Shown here: positions 1 through 9,358 of the stretch, in pieces
Layout: every line of letters begins with the position of its first letter
Position numbering within the stretch: the stretch's first letter is position 1
Assembly (NCBI GenBank): GCA_025774555.1
Contig: JALGVT010000007.1
Coordinates: 143,327 to 207,326 of the forward strand
DNA length: 64,000 nucleotides
DNA from: a candidate division LCP-89 bacterium
GTDB lineage: Bacteria > Electryoneota > B3-LCP
Reading direction: 5' to 3'
Notes under the pieces: generated by a model
Told to the model about the DNA's origin: nothing
Database searches by the model: none
What the model saw: the letters and a program-made list of their open reading frames with translations, nothing else
Program-made: the position numbers and the translations under genes

Positions 1-1830
1 TTGAGCGACCTCTTTATGCTGGTGGATAATTGGGATGGCATGACCATAGACGGATTCAGTTGGGGATACAGCGTTAACGGATTATCACCGGAAATGAGCA
101 GCCGCTGGATTGTCATGATCGATGGACAACGAATGGACGTCGCTTCGTTCGATTTAAAAAGCATCAATACTTTACCGATCTCAATCAGCAGCGTGGATTC
201 GATCAGAATCATCAGTACACCGCAGATTCACGAAGGTGAATTCAGTGACGGCGGGTTGATTCATTTTTACACGCGCCCAGCTAAACCTGGACTATCTCTT
301 CAAGGCAAGTACGGCGTTGGCAATGAAACCGGTGAGCCGGGTCCCTATAGATATACCGAATATTACAGTCCGAACGTCGATAGAATCGGCGCGGATGAAG
401 AAGCCTGTATCGCCTGGTCGAGGGAGAATTACAGCATCGGGGGTGGATGGGTGTACCAGGATCATTATCTCACCGATCCAGCGATGAGAGACCGCTGCCA
501 CAGCATTAACAATTACCTCAATCCTAAAATGGAGTCGCTTTCGTATCATTCACAAACATCAGTAGATGTATCTGGAAGCAGGCATAACCTTTTTATGGGT
601 TGTACAGATTTTTCAAGTATGCAATTTTTAAAAACATACGGAAGAGAAATCCCAATGGAAGACTATCTGCTCCATATTGGATTGAATGGATTCATACCGC
701 TGAGTGATTTTCTCAATATTCGTTACAGAACTAAATATTCCCGCAAAGAGATAGATAAACGGGACAACACTTACGATATTTATTTCAACTGGATCGCAGA
801 AAGTTATTACGGCAACGTAGAAGCAATCTATTCGGGTGGGAACACAAGCGGAAAGGCTGGCGCCGGCTTGCATAGGACGATTGCTGATGGCGCGGAGCTG
901 TCCGGCAGTCAAACTATTGATAAAGTCAGCATCTACGGAGAAATAGAGCGTCGCATTACGCCGAATCTCAATTCAACGCTGGGGGCATACATAACGGTGA
1001 TGGATGGAGAATCCGCTCTGAAATCAGCGCTGTCTAATTTATTGATTATCAGAGAGCATAATAAGATTCTGGTGAACCTCGCCTTTGCACAGCAACTCCC
1101 CGGTGAGACCTGGAGCGATTTATATTGGGCGGACAAAGGCTTCCTGTTCCCCGGTATCGCCCCGGACGTGTACAGCCTTTCAGGAGAGCTTGATAAAAGC
1201 AGCTATTTCAGTTCTGATTTAACATGGAAACGGGAAATCCTTGATAATGCCAGGTTTTCCGTAGGATTGTCTTACCGTTATTTTATGGATTACCCACTGG
1301 AGGCATTCTCGGTGGGATATGACACCACTTACATGACTTTCCCCATCCAAGAGATCGCGATGAAAGGCACAGATGGACAGGTTCTGACCGAGACGTTTTC
1401 TGTCAGTCATGATATTCGGTCTCGCTTCAGGCAGAGATTATCATTCAGGTATAATATTTATGTGGAGGGGGATGACATATTTGAAGAACAGTGGAATTCC
1501 ATGCCGCAATACCGATTATCCTATACTGCTGCCGTAACTATTGCAGAAGGTTGTTCAATTTGGGGAAAAGCTGTTTATTTACCTGCGAGAGATTATTACG
1601 GCTACGGGGAGATTGAAACGCTCAGCTCTGGTTTATATTCGGGCAGGCTTGATGATCTGCTGCTGGTGGACCTTTCTTTCCAGAAGTATCTGTGGAAGAG
1701 CCGATTATGGTTCAATTTAGGTTTCCGCAATATATTCGATGAGGATACGCACCTTCATCCTATCGGCGCTTCGCAAGAACTCACATTCTTTATTCAACTG
1801 CGGGCGACATTCGATTCGATCTTGAATTGA
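1..1830 (+). CDS. TonB-dependent receptor-like outer membrane protein (5' end truncated by window edge)
   Basis: ORF open at window start; plug-like text 'WIVMIDGQRMDVASFD...ISISSVDSIRIISTPQIHEGEFSDGGLIHFYTR' followed by beta-strand-rich barrel and C-terminal 'LWFNLGFRNIFDEDTHLHPIGASQELTFFIQLRATF'. Confidence 0.65.
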   Translation: MSDLFMLVDNWDGMTIDGFSWGYSVNGLSPEMSSRWIVMIDGQRMDVASFDLKSINTLPISISSVDSIRIISTPQIHEGEFSDGGLIHFYTRPAKPGLSLQGKYGVGNETGEPGPYRYTEYYSPNVDRIGADEEACIAWSRENYSIGGGWVYQDHYLTDPAMRDRCHSINNYLNPKMESLSYHSQTSVDVSGSRHNLFMGCTDFSSMQFLKTYGREIPMEDYLLHIGLNGFIPLSDFLNIRYRTKYSRKEIDKRDNTYDIYFNWIAESYYGNVEAIYSGGNTSGKAGAGLHRTIADGAELSGSQTIDKVSIYGEIERRITPNLNSTLGAYITVMDGESALKSALSNLLIIREHNKILVNLAFAQQLPGETWSDLYWADKGFLFPGIAPDVYSLSGELDKSSYFSSDLTWKREILDNARFSVGLSYRYFMDYPLEAFSVGYDTTYMTFPIQEIAMKGTDGQVLTETFSVSHDIRSRFRQRLSFRYNIYVEGDDIFEEQWNSMPQYRLSYTAAVTIAEGCSIWGKAVYLPARDYYGYGEIETLSSGLYSGRLDDLLLVDLSFQKYLWKSRLWFNLGFRNIFDEDTHLHPIGASQELTFFIQLRATFDSILN

Positions 1831-1857
1831 GGCAAAGTGATACGGGAATAATAAAAT

Positions 1858-2006
1858 GAGGGGGCTGTCCCAAAAAGCCTTTAATTGTCATCGTGAACGA
1901 AGTGTGGCGATCTTTAAGAGTCTGTAAAATATGAGATTGCCACGTCATCAGCCGGACGGCTGATTCCTCGCAATGACGTTGTTTCCTTCTTTTGGGACAG
2001 CCCCTC
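1858..2006. repeat. Dispersed palindromic repeat with GGGGCTGTCCCAAAA...TTTTGGGACAGCCCC termini
   Basis: Terminal inverted repeats gaggggGCTGTCCCAAAAAG / CTTTTGGGACAGCccctc flanking internal 'TGTCATCGTGAACGAAG...GAGATTGCCACGTCATCAGCCGGACGGCTGATTCCTCGCAATGAC'; related element at 40257-40411. Confidence 0.7.
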
Positions 2007-2072
2007 TGCTTTGTATCGTTCGCAGACGCTGTTCCCCCTGCGCGCCTGCGTTTTAACCTCTTCTATCAGAGA

Positions 2073-3269
2073 TCACTTTTTATTCTTGATAGGAATGGTA
2101 ACTTTAACGCAAGCTCCATTAGGCTGACAGTTAGATAGCTCTATCGTTCCTCCATACGGCTGCAACCAGTTCGCGGCGGAAAAGAGACCCAATCCCACTC
2201 GAACGCTGCCATCTTCAAATTCCCGGAATTCTGGCCAGAAAGGATCAAATGCGTGCTCCAGAGCTTCGGGAGAAAATCCAGGTCCTTCATCCACAATCTC
2301 AACACATACGTTTTCACCTTCGAGGAAGGTCCTTACTTTTATCTTTGCTTCACTCTGATCGCGCTGTGCGTCTATAGCGTTCATTAAAATTTCTTCAAAA
2401 GAGAGCGCCAGATCTGCATAGACGCCTTTTATGCTGGGAATGGAATCAGCGAATTCGATTTCAAGCTTAACGTAGTGCTTGAAAAAAAGATCAGTCTTAA
2501 GATACGATAACTCTTTGCGTAGAATATGATTGACATTAAGAAGCTGGGGTTCACGGATTGTCTCGTTTTCGTATTTAGACTGAATTTCGGCGATGCTGTC
2601 CCTCAGTTTCCTGGTAAGATCCATAATAACTTCCAGATCATTACCGAGGTCGGGATGCTTCATCTTCATTAGTTCTACATGCCCCATAATACCGGTGAGA
2701 GGACTATTCAGGTTATGGGTCACACCAGTCCCCTGTCTGCCAATACTTACAAAAGGTGCCAGCAGTTTGAGTAATCCCTGCACATTTGAACTAATGGTGA
2801 CGTTGGAATTGGATTTAAGAGCAGTCTCTTTGCTCATCGCTTCCTCCGAAGCTTTTTGTTTCGCGCTGAGTATTTCTAAGTCTAATTTATCAGACGAAAC
2901 CTGTTTATTGATAAAATCTCTTGTGAGATCCAGAATTCGCTGTGCATCGAAAGGTTTCCTACAATACTGGACCGCGCCCAGGTCCATGGCGCGAAGCACA
3001 TCGTCTCCAGCTCCATAAGCAGACAGGACGATAAACGGCAAGTCATTATCCATCTGCCTCATCCGGGAAACCATGTCAATGCCGTCGATTCCCGGCAGTT
3101 TAAGATCAGTCAGGATGAGATCATGATGCGAATCTGTGAATTTCTCCAGTCCCTCTTCCCCAGATGCAGCAGATTCGATTTCGATGTCGGCTTCCCCTAA
3201 AAGCCTTTCGAGAGAACTCCTCACGATGTTATCATCTTCAACGATGAGAACTCTCTTTTTCTCCCCCAT
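2073..3269 (-). CDS. Hybrid REC-histidine kinase (response regulator receiver fused to HisKA-like/HATPase_c)
   Basis: N-terminal REC 'RVLIVEDDNIVRSSLERLL...LILTDLKLPGIDGIDM'; C-terminal HATPase 'EILMNAIDAQRDQ...VEIVDEGPGFS...GLGLFSAANWLQPYGGTI'. Internal Met at 3269 preferred over ORF start 3299. Confidence 0.85.
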   Translation of the reverse strand: MGEKKRVLIVEDDNIVRSSLERLLGEADIEIESAASGEEGLEKFTDSHHDLILTDLKLPGIDGIDMVSRMRQMDNDLPFIVLSAYGAGDDVLRAMDLGAVQYCRKPFDAQRILDLTRDFINKQVSSDKLDLEILSAKQKASEEAMSKETALKSNSNVTISSNVQGLLKLLAPFVSIGRQGTGVTHNLNSPLTGIMGHVELMKMKHPDLGNDLEVIMDLTRKLRDSIAEIQSKYENETIREPQLLNVNHILRKELSYLKTDLFFKHYVKLEIEFADSIPSIKGVYADLALSFEEILMNAIDAQRDQSEAKIKVRTFLEGENVCVEIVDEGPGFSPEALEHAFDPFWPEFREFEDGSVRVGLGLFSAANWLQPYGGTIELSNCQPNGACVKVTIPIKNKK

Positions 3270-3311
3270 AGGTACTCCAGATGTGTAAAACAGTATCACA
3301 TCGTAGGAATA

Positions 3312-3325
3312 GCAAACAATATGCC
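3312..3325 (-). promoter_or_regulatory. Candidate sigma-54 (-24/-12) promoter for the REC-HK gene
   Basis: Minus strand AAGGCATATTGTTTGCT: GG-N10-GC with GGCA at -24 and TTTGCT at -12, about 45-55 nt upstream of the likely start codon at 3269. Confidence 0.6.
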
Positions 3326-3420
3326 TTTTACAAAGATTGGAGCTACATCAATGCTAACATTGTCTTATATTCTTAATAAATAATATATTACATTTTAATA
3401 TATCATTATTCCTATAAAAA

Positions 3421-3441
3421 TACCGTATATCAATTACGGTA
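3421..3441. promoter_or_regulatory. Inverted repeat TACCGTA-N7-TACGGTA, candidate enhancer/UAS
   Basis: Perfect 7-bp arms in an AT-rich intergenic region about 100 bp upstream of the candidate -24/-12 element; followed by related ATTACCGACAATTT / ATTAACCGGCAATTT half-sites. Confidence 0.45.
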
Positions 3442-3545
3442 TGGAATTACCGACAATTTGGATTAACCGGCAATTTATATAAACATTAGGATAAAAACGG
3501 CGGCAATTCGCCAAGGCAGGATGACAAAATCCAATTAAATACAGA

Positions 3546-4919
3546 CTATGAAGAGGGGTTATCCCGGACAAGATGATAGCGGAGTGTCCCTCTGGGAATA
3601 CCGAGCAGGCGGGCTGCTTGAGTCTTGTTGCCGCTGGTGATCTCCAGGATTTTTTGAATCAGTTGGTTATTGGCGTCACGGATAGCATTCTGGGTTTTGT
3701 TCAGGTCTATGTTGAGATTTACATGAAGTCCATCTTCCTGAGCAGGCGCAATATTAGCCAGAGATAGGTCTTTAATGTCTATCTCCTTATCATCGCTGAG
3801 CAATGCCACGCGTTCGATGATGTTCCGTAGTTCACGCACGTTGCCCTGCCAGCTATAGGAGGTCAATGCCTCTTCGGCAGCAGAAGTGAATCCCTGTATC
3901 TGCCTTCCGAACTTGCGGTTGAACCCATCGAGGAAGAATTTCGCCAACTGCGAAATGTCACTCTTACGATCTCGCAGCGGAGGAAGAACAATGTGCGCAA
4001 CGTTCAACCGGTAGTATAGATCCTGCCGGAATCTTCCTTCTTCAACAGCGGTATGAAGCGGGCTGTTGGAAGCAGCAACGACTCTTAAATCGACCCGGCA
4101 CAGCTTGGTGCCGCCCACCCGGTAAAACTCACCTCTTTCGAGTACGCGTAGAAATTTCACCTGTGCTTCTTCGGATAGTTCAATAACCTCATCGAGAAAT
4201 AAAGTGCCTCCATCCGAGCGTTCAATAAATCCGATGTGCCCGGTACGGTCTGCTCCGGTGAACGCTCCTCTTTCGTATCCGAACAGTTCACTTTCAATCA
4301 AACTTTTAGTGACGGCTCCGCAATTTAAGGCGATAAACGGTTTCGCGTACCGCGGTGACAGATAATGGAGATATTCCGCTACCAGTTCTTTACCGGTGCC
4401 GCTCTCCCCTTCAACGAGGACGGTAATGTCCGTTGCGGCAAAGGTACGTACCAGCGACAGCACTTTTTTTATCTCACGGCTGTTGCCGATAATCTTATCG
4501 AACTTATTTTTTTCCATTTGCCGCTGGCGCAGTTCTTCAACTTCCTTCCGCAGCGAAACCGTCATAACTGCCTTTTCAACAGCGAGCATCAATTCATCGG
4601 TGCTGAACGGTTTCTGTATATAATCATACGCGCCGCGCTTCATCGCCTCGACAGCCGTTGCCACGTTGGCGAAACCTGTCACCATGATGACAAGCTGACC
4701 GGGATTTTGCTCCTTTATCTGCTTTAACACTTCTAAGCCGTCCATGCTTCCGAGGCGCAGATCGAGGAGTATCAGATCATATTTCGATTTATCGATTAGT
4801 TTTAAACCCTTTTCGCCAGTGTCAGCAGAACTGACTTTATATTCGCCGACTTCTAAAATTCTCTTAATGGATCGGGTTATTGAAGCGTCATCATCGATAA
4901 CAAGAATTCGCCAATGCAT
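3546..4919 (-). CDS. Sigma-54-dependent NtrC-family response regulator (REC-AAA-Fis HTH)
   Basis: REC 'RILVIDDDASITRSIKRIL...LILLDLRLGSMDGLEV'; AAA 'VEGESGTGKELVAEYLH', 'GYERGAFTGADRTGHIG'; C-terminal 'GNKTQAARLLGIPRGTLRYHL'. Confidence 0.95.
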   Translation of the reverse strand: MHWRILVIDDDASITRSIKRILEVGEYKVSSADTGEKGLKLIDKSKYDLILLDLRLGSMDGLEVLKQIKEQNPGQLVIMVTGFANVATAVEAMKRGAYDYIQKPFSTDELMLAVEKAVMTVSLRKEVEELRQRQMEKNKFDKIIGNSREIKKVLSLVRTFAATDITVLVEGESGTGKELVAEYLHYLSPRYAKPFIALNCGAVTKSLIESELFGYERGAFTGADRTGHIGFIERSDGGTLFLDEVIELSEEAQVKFLRVLERGEFYRVGGTKLCRVDLRVVAASNSPLHTAVEEGRFRQDLYYRLNVAHIVLPPLRDRKSDISQLAKFFLDGFNRKFGRQIQGFTSAAEEALTSYSWQGNVRELRNIIERVALLSDDKEIDIKDLSLANIAPAQEDGLHVNLNIDLNKTQNAIRDANNQLIQKILEITSGNKTQAARLLGIPRGTLRYHLVRDNPSS

Positions 4920-4932
4920 ATTTTCTCTGTCG

Positions 4933-6069
4933 TTAGTTAGATTTCACTTTCAGAGGGAATTTGATAGTGAATCTCGTTCCCTTGCCGTACTCGCTTTCTG
5001 CTTCGATATGGAAATTATGTTCATCAACAATTCTTTTTACATAAGACAGACCGAGTCCCGGATCACTGCCTTTTAATGCGGGAATAGGCTCAAAAAGCTG
5101 TCTCAATCTGATTTTACTAAGACCTTCGCCATCGTGAGACAACGTCAGTATTACCGCATCTGAATTAAGAGACGTTGAGCAGATCAGATTTCCCCCTTCA
5201 GGGACGTTGCGGGAACAGTGATCCAGTAGAATGGTCAGGGCAGTCGTGAAACTGGCAATATCTACCTCAATATTCGGTAGTGTATCCGTCAGCTCAAAGA
5301 GCGGCTCAGTATTTTTCTTCTCGCGAATGGCATCGGTTCGCATAGCAACAACATCGCTGACTAATTGGTTTAAATCCGTTTTAATGAGCCGCAGTTCAAA
5401 TGGACGAACCAGGTCAACTGCCTGCCGGAAAAGAGCATCGATCCGGGTGACCGCTTCCATAATGTCGCTGTATATCTCATTTTGAGTCTCTCTGTCTGCG
5501 AATGTCATCTGCATATACTGGACATTTGTGCTGATTCCAGTCAGAGGATTGCGCACTTCATGTGCTAAAGCCGCTATAAAATCCGTGATATCACCAATTC
5601 TGTGAAGAACTGAACTATCCTGTACTGTGAGGCGCTCTTCAAAAAGTTCCTTTGCAGGAGCTTGAGCTTGCGAAAGTTGAATCGAAGGTTCTTCACGGGT
5701 CAATGTAAGGAGTATTTTTACCCAGGCAATGAAGTTTAATCCGGAAGTTGAAAGTTCAAATATCTCACCGTTTCCGAACGATAAAGCCTTAATTTCAGGG
5801 TACGATTCATCGCCTGATGCAGATACCAGCAAAACCGGCGCACGCTGGCTGTTCTCCTTCTTAAAGAGCTGACCTGGTATATCGAACCTATCTATATGTT
5901 GATGATGCACATCGGCAATAATTAAGTCGAACGGCTTACTGGCGATCATTCCCAGAGCTTCCAATCCGCTTTGAGCGTGAAGCAGATCAGCTTCAATGTT
6001 TTGGGAAATCAGCCGGGTAAGATGGAGGGCGGATTCCTTGGAATCTTCAATTAAAAGTATTTGACTCAT
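4933..6069 (-). CDS. REC-histidine kinase hybrid
   Basis: 'QILLIEDSKESALHLTRLI...LIIADVHHQHIDRFDIP' REC; H-box 'ALAHEVRNPLTGISTNVQYMQ'; G-box 'GLGLSYVKRIVDEHNFHIEAESEYGKGTRFTIKFP'. Internal Met at 6069 preferred. Confidence 0.85.
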   Translation of the reverse strand: MSQILLIEDSKESALHLTRLISQNIEADLLHAQSGLEALGMIASKPFDLIIADVHHQHIDRFDIPGQLFKKENSQRAPVLLVSASGDESYPEIKALSFGNGEIFELSTSGLNFIAWVKILLTLTREEPSIQLSQAQAPAKELFEERLTVQDSSVLHRIGDITDFIAALAHEVRNPLTGISTNVQYMQMTFADRETQNEIYSDIMEAVTRIDALFRQAVDLVRPFELRLIKTDLNQLVSDVVAMRTDAIREKKNTEPLFELTDTLPNIEVDIASFTTALTILLDHCSRNVPEGGNLICSTSLNSDAVILTLSHDGEGLSKIRLRQLFEPIPALKGSDPGLGLSYVKRIVDEHNFHIEAESEYGKGTRFTIKFPLKVKSN

Positions 6070-6274
6070 TAACTGTGAAGGATAGTGACAACGATAATTA
6101 AACGGCGGTATCCGCATCTGGTGGCGAAAAGCCGCCACTAATGATAAGATATAAAAAAACAGAAGCGTTGTCAAGCGATATTTCTCTGCTACTCTTAAAA
6201 AAAACACGAAAAAACATTGAAATAGAGCATCGTGCGGAGTTACATTCTGTTTGTCTAAAAAATAACTTCAACCA

Positions 6275-7210
6275 ATGCAGAAACGAAGAGAAACGGTGTA
6301 CTCTTTAGGGCTCGATCTCGGCGGGACGAACGTTAAGGGTGCCGTCATCGACACAGAGGGCAGGATAATATCGCAAGTAGAAGAAGCGACGCCGCCCGGT
6401 AAAGAGGTCAAAGAGATCGTGGTTTGCCTGGCTGACATGATCGAGCGACTGGCTTCAGAGCATCCTGAAATCATCGGTGTCGGACTGGGCTCACCCGGAA
6501 TTTTAGATGCAGAGCGTAAGATTATTCGCGCATCGCCAAATTTCCCTTCATGGAGTAACGTTCCCTTAATAGAACTAATAGCACGATATATTAAATTACC
6601 ACTAATCCTCGAAAACGACGCTAACTGCTTTGCTTTAGCAGAACATCGTTGGGGAGCGGGCAGAGGCTGCCGCCATCTGCTGGCGCTGACAATCGGGACG
6701 GGCATAGGGGGCGGCATTATAATAGACGGAGAACTTTACCGAGGTTCTACAGGCGCAGGCGGTGAATTGGGACATATAAGTATCGACATGAACGGTCCTA
6801 AATGCTCTTGTGGAAGTTACGGATGTATAGAAAGATATATAGGCAGCAGGTGGTTTGTTGAAGCTGCTCGTCAAAAGCTGAGCGATAGTTCCATCAATTC
6901 ACCAAAAGATGTAAACATTTTATCAAGTGCTGGAAACCACGCAGCGGCAGATTTCATCGCAAAACAGGGTGAGCTGCTCGGTATTGCCTGCGTTTCTCTG
7001 ATAAACATATTCGATCCGCAGGCTATTATTATCGGCGGCGGCATCGCAGAACTGGGCGACCCTTTCTTCAGAGGCATTCGGCATTCTGTAAACGAGAGGT
7101 CTTATCTTAAACTGGCATCGGAAGTTAAAATACTGCCGGCTGATCTGGGAACCAAGGCGGGCGCGCTCGGAGCCGCGGCGCTCGGATTTGAGGCAGGGAG
7201 AATAAAGTGA
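6275..7210 (+). CDS. ROK family sugar kinase (glucokinase-like)
   Basis: 'YSLGLDLGGTNVKGAVIDTEGRI', 'GVGLGSPGILD', 'LENDANCFALAEHRWGAGRGCRHLLALTIGTGIGGGIIIDG', zinc motif 'CSCGSYGCIERY'. Confidence 0.93.
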   Translation: MQKRRETVYSLGLDLGGTNVKGAVIDTEGRIISQVEEATPPGKEVKEIVVCLADMIERLASEHPEIIGVGLGSPGILDAERKIIRASPNFPSWSNVPLIELIARYIKLPLILENDANCFALAEHRWGAGRGCRHLLALTIGTGIGGGIIIDGELYRGSTGAGGELGHISIDMNGPKCSCGSYGCIERYIGSRWFVEAARQKLSDSSINSPKDVNILSSAGNHAAADFIAKQGELLGIACVSLINIFDPQAIIIGGGIAELGDPFFRGIRHSVNERSYLKLASEVKILPADLGTKAGALGAAALGFEAGRIK

Positions 7211-9351
7211 AGAAGATAAATTTCATTCTCGGTGTGCATAACCACCAGCCGGTGGGTAATTTCGACCATGTTTTCGAAGAGGCATATAAAAAAGCTTACC
7301 TGCCATTATTGGAAACTCTCGAGCAGCATCCGAAAATTCGGATGATGTACCATACCACGGGTCCCCTTCTCGACTGGCTGGAAGATCATTACCCGGAGTT
7401 CCTTGACCGTGTTAAGAATTTAGTTGACTATGACCAGCTCGAGATCATGACGGGTGGTTATTACGAGCCGATCCTCGCGGTGCTGCCTGACAGGGACAAA
7501 ATTGGTCAGATTCGTATGATGACCGAATACGAAAAGAAGCGCTTCGGAGCCGATCCGAAGGGACTCTGGATGGCAGAGCGCATCTGGGAGCCGCACCTTG
7601 CCAAACCGCTCTTTGAAGCTGGAGTAAAGTTTGTAACGCTGGATGATTATCACTTTCATGCCGCCGGGGTCAACCCGGATGAGCTGCGCGGGTATTATCT
7701 GACTGACGAGCAGGGCTGTTCAGTGGGCGTCTTTCCGATCAGCATGAAATTACGCTACATGATTCCCTTCGCTAAACCCGAAGAAACTGTCGCTTACCTC
7801 CAGCAAAATGCCGATGACAGCGGTGAAAATCTCCTCCTCATGTGCGACGATGGCGAGAAATTCGGTTTATGGCCCGGGACGCATGAGTGGGTATATACAA
7901 AAGGCTGGCTGGAGAACTTTTTCATACAGTTGGAAAATGCCATAGAGGAGGGTTGGTTGAACATGACCACCTGCTCTGAATTTTCCGTAGATTTTAAGGC
8001 TCGCGGCAGAATTTATCTCCCCTGCGCCAGTTACTTTGAGATGAGTGAATGGTCGCTACCGGCAGAGAGCGGCGCAAAATTCGCTCAGATATATCATCGA
8101 CTTGAAAAAGAAAAACAGATTGATGAAATCCGCCCCTTCTTTAAGGGTGGATTCTGGCGTAATTTCATCGCCAAATACGATGAGTCGAACTTCATGTACC
8201 GCAAAGCGCTCTGGGTTTCCAACCGGATACAGAGCCTGGCAGGAGAGATCAGCAATAAGCAGAAGAATGCTTCCAATCAACTGGCTGCCGCAAGACGCGC
8301 CCTGTACGCAGCGCAATGCAACTGTGCCTATTGGCATGGCGTTTTCGGTGGGCTTTATTTGCCGCATTTAAGGCATGCTGTCTATCAAAAACTACTGGAA
8401 GCAGAGGATATCTGTAACCAGATAGAAACTTCAGGGGATGGCTTTACCGACGTTATTGCCAGGGATTTCGACGCCGATGGTAATAGTGAAATTATGCTTC
8501 GCAATGAGCGCGTCGGATTGCTGATATCGCCTGCACGCGGAGGCTCTATCTACGAATTGGACTACATCCCGGCAAGATTTAACCTGTTGAACAGTCTTGC
8601 GAGACAGCCGGAAAGTTACCATCAAATGGTAGGAAAAGCCGATAACGAGATCGAGGAAGGCTCTTCTATTCACGATCAGGTCTTATCGAAAGAAGAAGGG
8701 TTGGATCAATATCTGATTTACGATCGACATCACCGCGGCGCGATGCTGGATCATTTCTTATCCACTAAGGAATCACCTGAGTCACTGCAAAACGGTAAGT
8801 ATTGCGAGTTGGGGGACTTTATAAATCAACCCTATATCGTTGAAATCCGTGCTGTCGAGAAGGAAAAATCTATAACACTGCGCCGGATTGGAGACGTCGT
8901 TGACAACCAGATCGACCTTAAGAAGACCGTTCAACTCCTCGAGAACGAAAACGGTCTGGCGGTCAAGTACAGAATAGTGAATGTCAGTAATTTTCCGCTG
9001 ACCATCCTCTTCGCACCGGAATTCAATTTTGCCATGCTGGCTGGGGATTCGCCGGATCGCTATTACCGTGATGATAATTCCCTCGACAGACAGCCTCTGC
9101 GATCCAGAGGTATATCGGAAAACGTTAAAGAGTTCTCCTTAATCAATGAAGCAGATAGATTCGCAGTCAATTTCCGATTCGAGCAACCTACGGAAGTGTG
9201 GCGTTATCCTGTGGAAACGGTATCGCAATCCGAGGGGGGATTTGAGCGGGTGTATCAATCATCCTGCGTGCTGCCGATCTACAGGTTGACCATCCAGCAC
9301 GGTAAGGCATTTAAGATTGGTTTTAAACTGGTTATAGAACCGTTGGAATAG
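7207..9351 (+). CDS. Glycoside hydrolase family 57 (alpha-amylase / 4-alpha-glucanotransferase-like)
   Basis: 'FILGVHNHQPVGNFDHVFEEAY', 'PKGLWMAERIWEPHL', C-terminal DUF1925/1926-like region; overlaps ROK kinase stop by 4 nt. Confidence 0.92.
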   Translation: MKKINFILGVHNHQPVGNFDHVFEEAYKKAYLPLLETLEQHPKIRMMYHTTGPLLDWLEDHYPEFLDRVKNLVDYDQLEIMTGGYYEPILAVLPDRDKIGQIRMMTEYEKKRFGADPKGLWMAERIWEPHLAKPLFEAGVKFVTLDDYHFHAAGVNPDELRGYYLTDEQGCSVGVFPISMKLRYMIPFAKPEETVAYLQQNADDSGENLLLMCDDGEKFGLWPGTHEWVYTKGWLENFFIQLENAIEEGWLNMTTCSEFSVDFKARGRIYLPCASYFEMSEWSLPAESGAKFAQIYHRLEKEKQIDEIRPFFKGGFWRNFIAKYDESNFMYRKALWVSNRIQSLAGEISNKQKNASNQLAAARRALYAAQCNCAYWHGVFGGLYLPHLRHAVYQKLLEAEDICNQIETSGDGFTDVIARDFDADGNSEIMLRNERVGLLISPARGGSIYELDYIPARFNLLNSLARQPESYHQMVGKADNEIEEGSSIHDQVLSKEEGLDQYLIYDRHHRGAMLDHFLSTKESPESLQNGKYCELGDFINQPYIVEIRAVEKEKSITLRRIGDVVDNQIDLKKTVQLLENENGLAVKYRIVNVSNFPLTILFAPEFNFAMLAGDSPDRYYRDDNSLDRQPLRSRGISENVKEFSLINEADRFAVNFRFEQPTEVWRYPVETVSQSEGGFERVYQSSCVLPIYRLTIQHGKAFKIGFKLVIEPLE

Positions 9352-9358
9352 AATTTCT

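Noticed and set aside
292-549. Antisense ORF of 85 aa (and the many similar short ORFs opposite or within larger genes in the track)
   Set aside because: They lie entirely opposite strongly supported coding frames, show no recognisable domains and have composition typical of shadow ORFs.
4365-4727. 120-aa plus-strand ORF within the NtrC-family gene
   Set aside because: Fully antisense to a well-supported AAA/REC gene; no domain features.
7420-9351. Possibility that the GH57 gene is two genes (catalytic + C-terminal domain)
   Set aside because: One uninterrupted frame; C-terminal DUF1925/1926-like extension is normal for this GH57 group.
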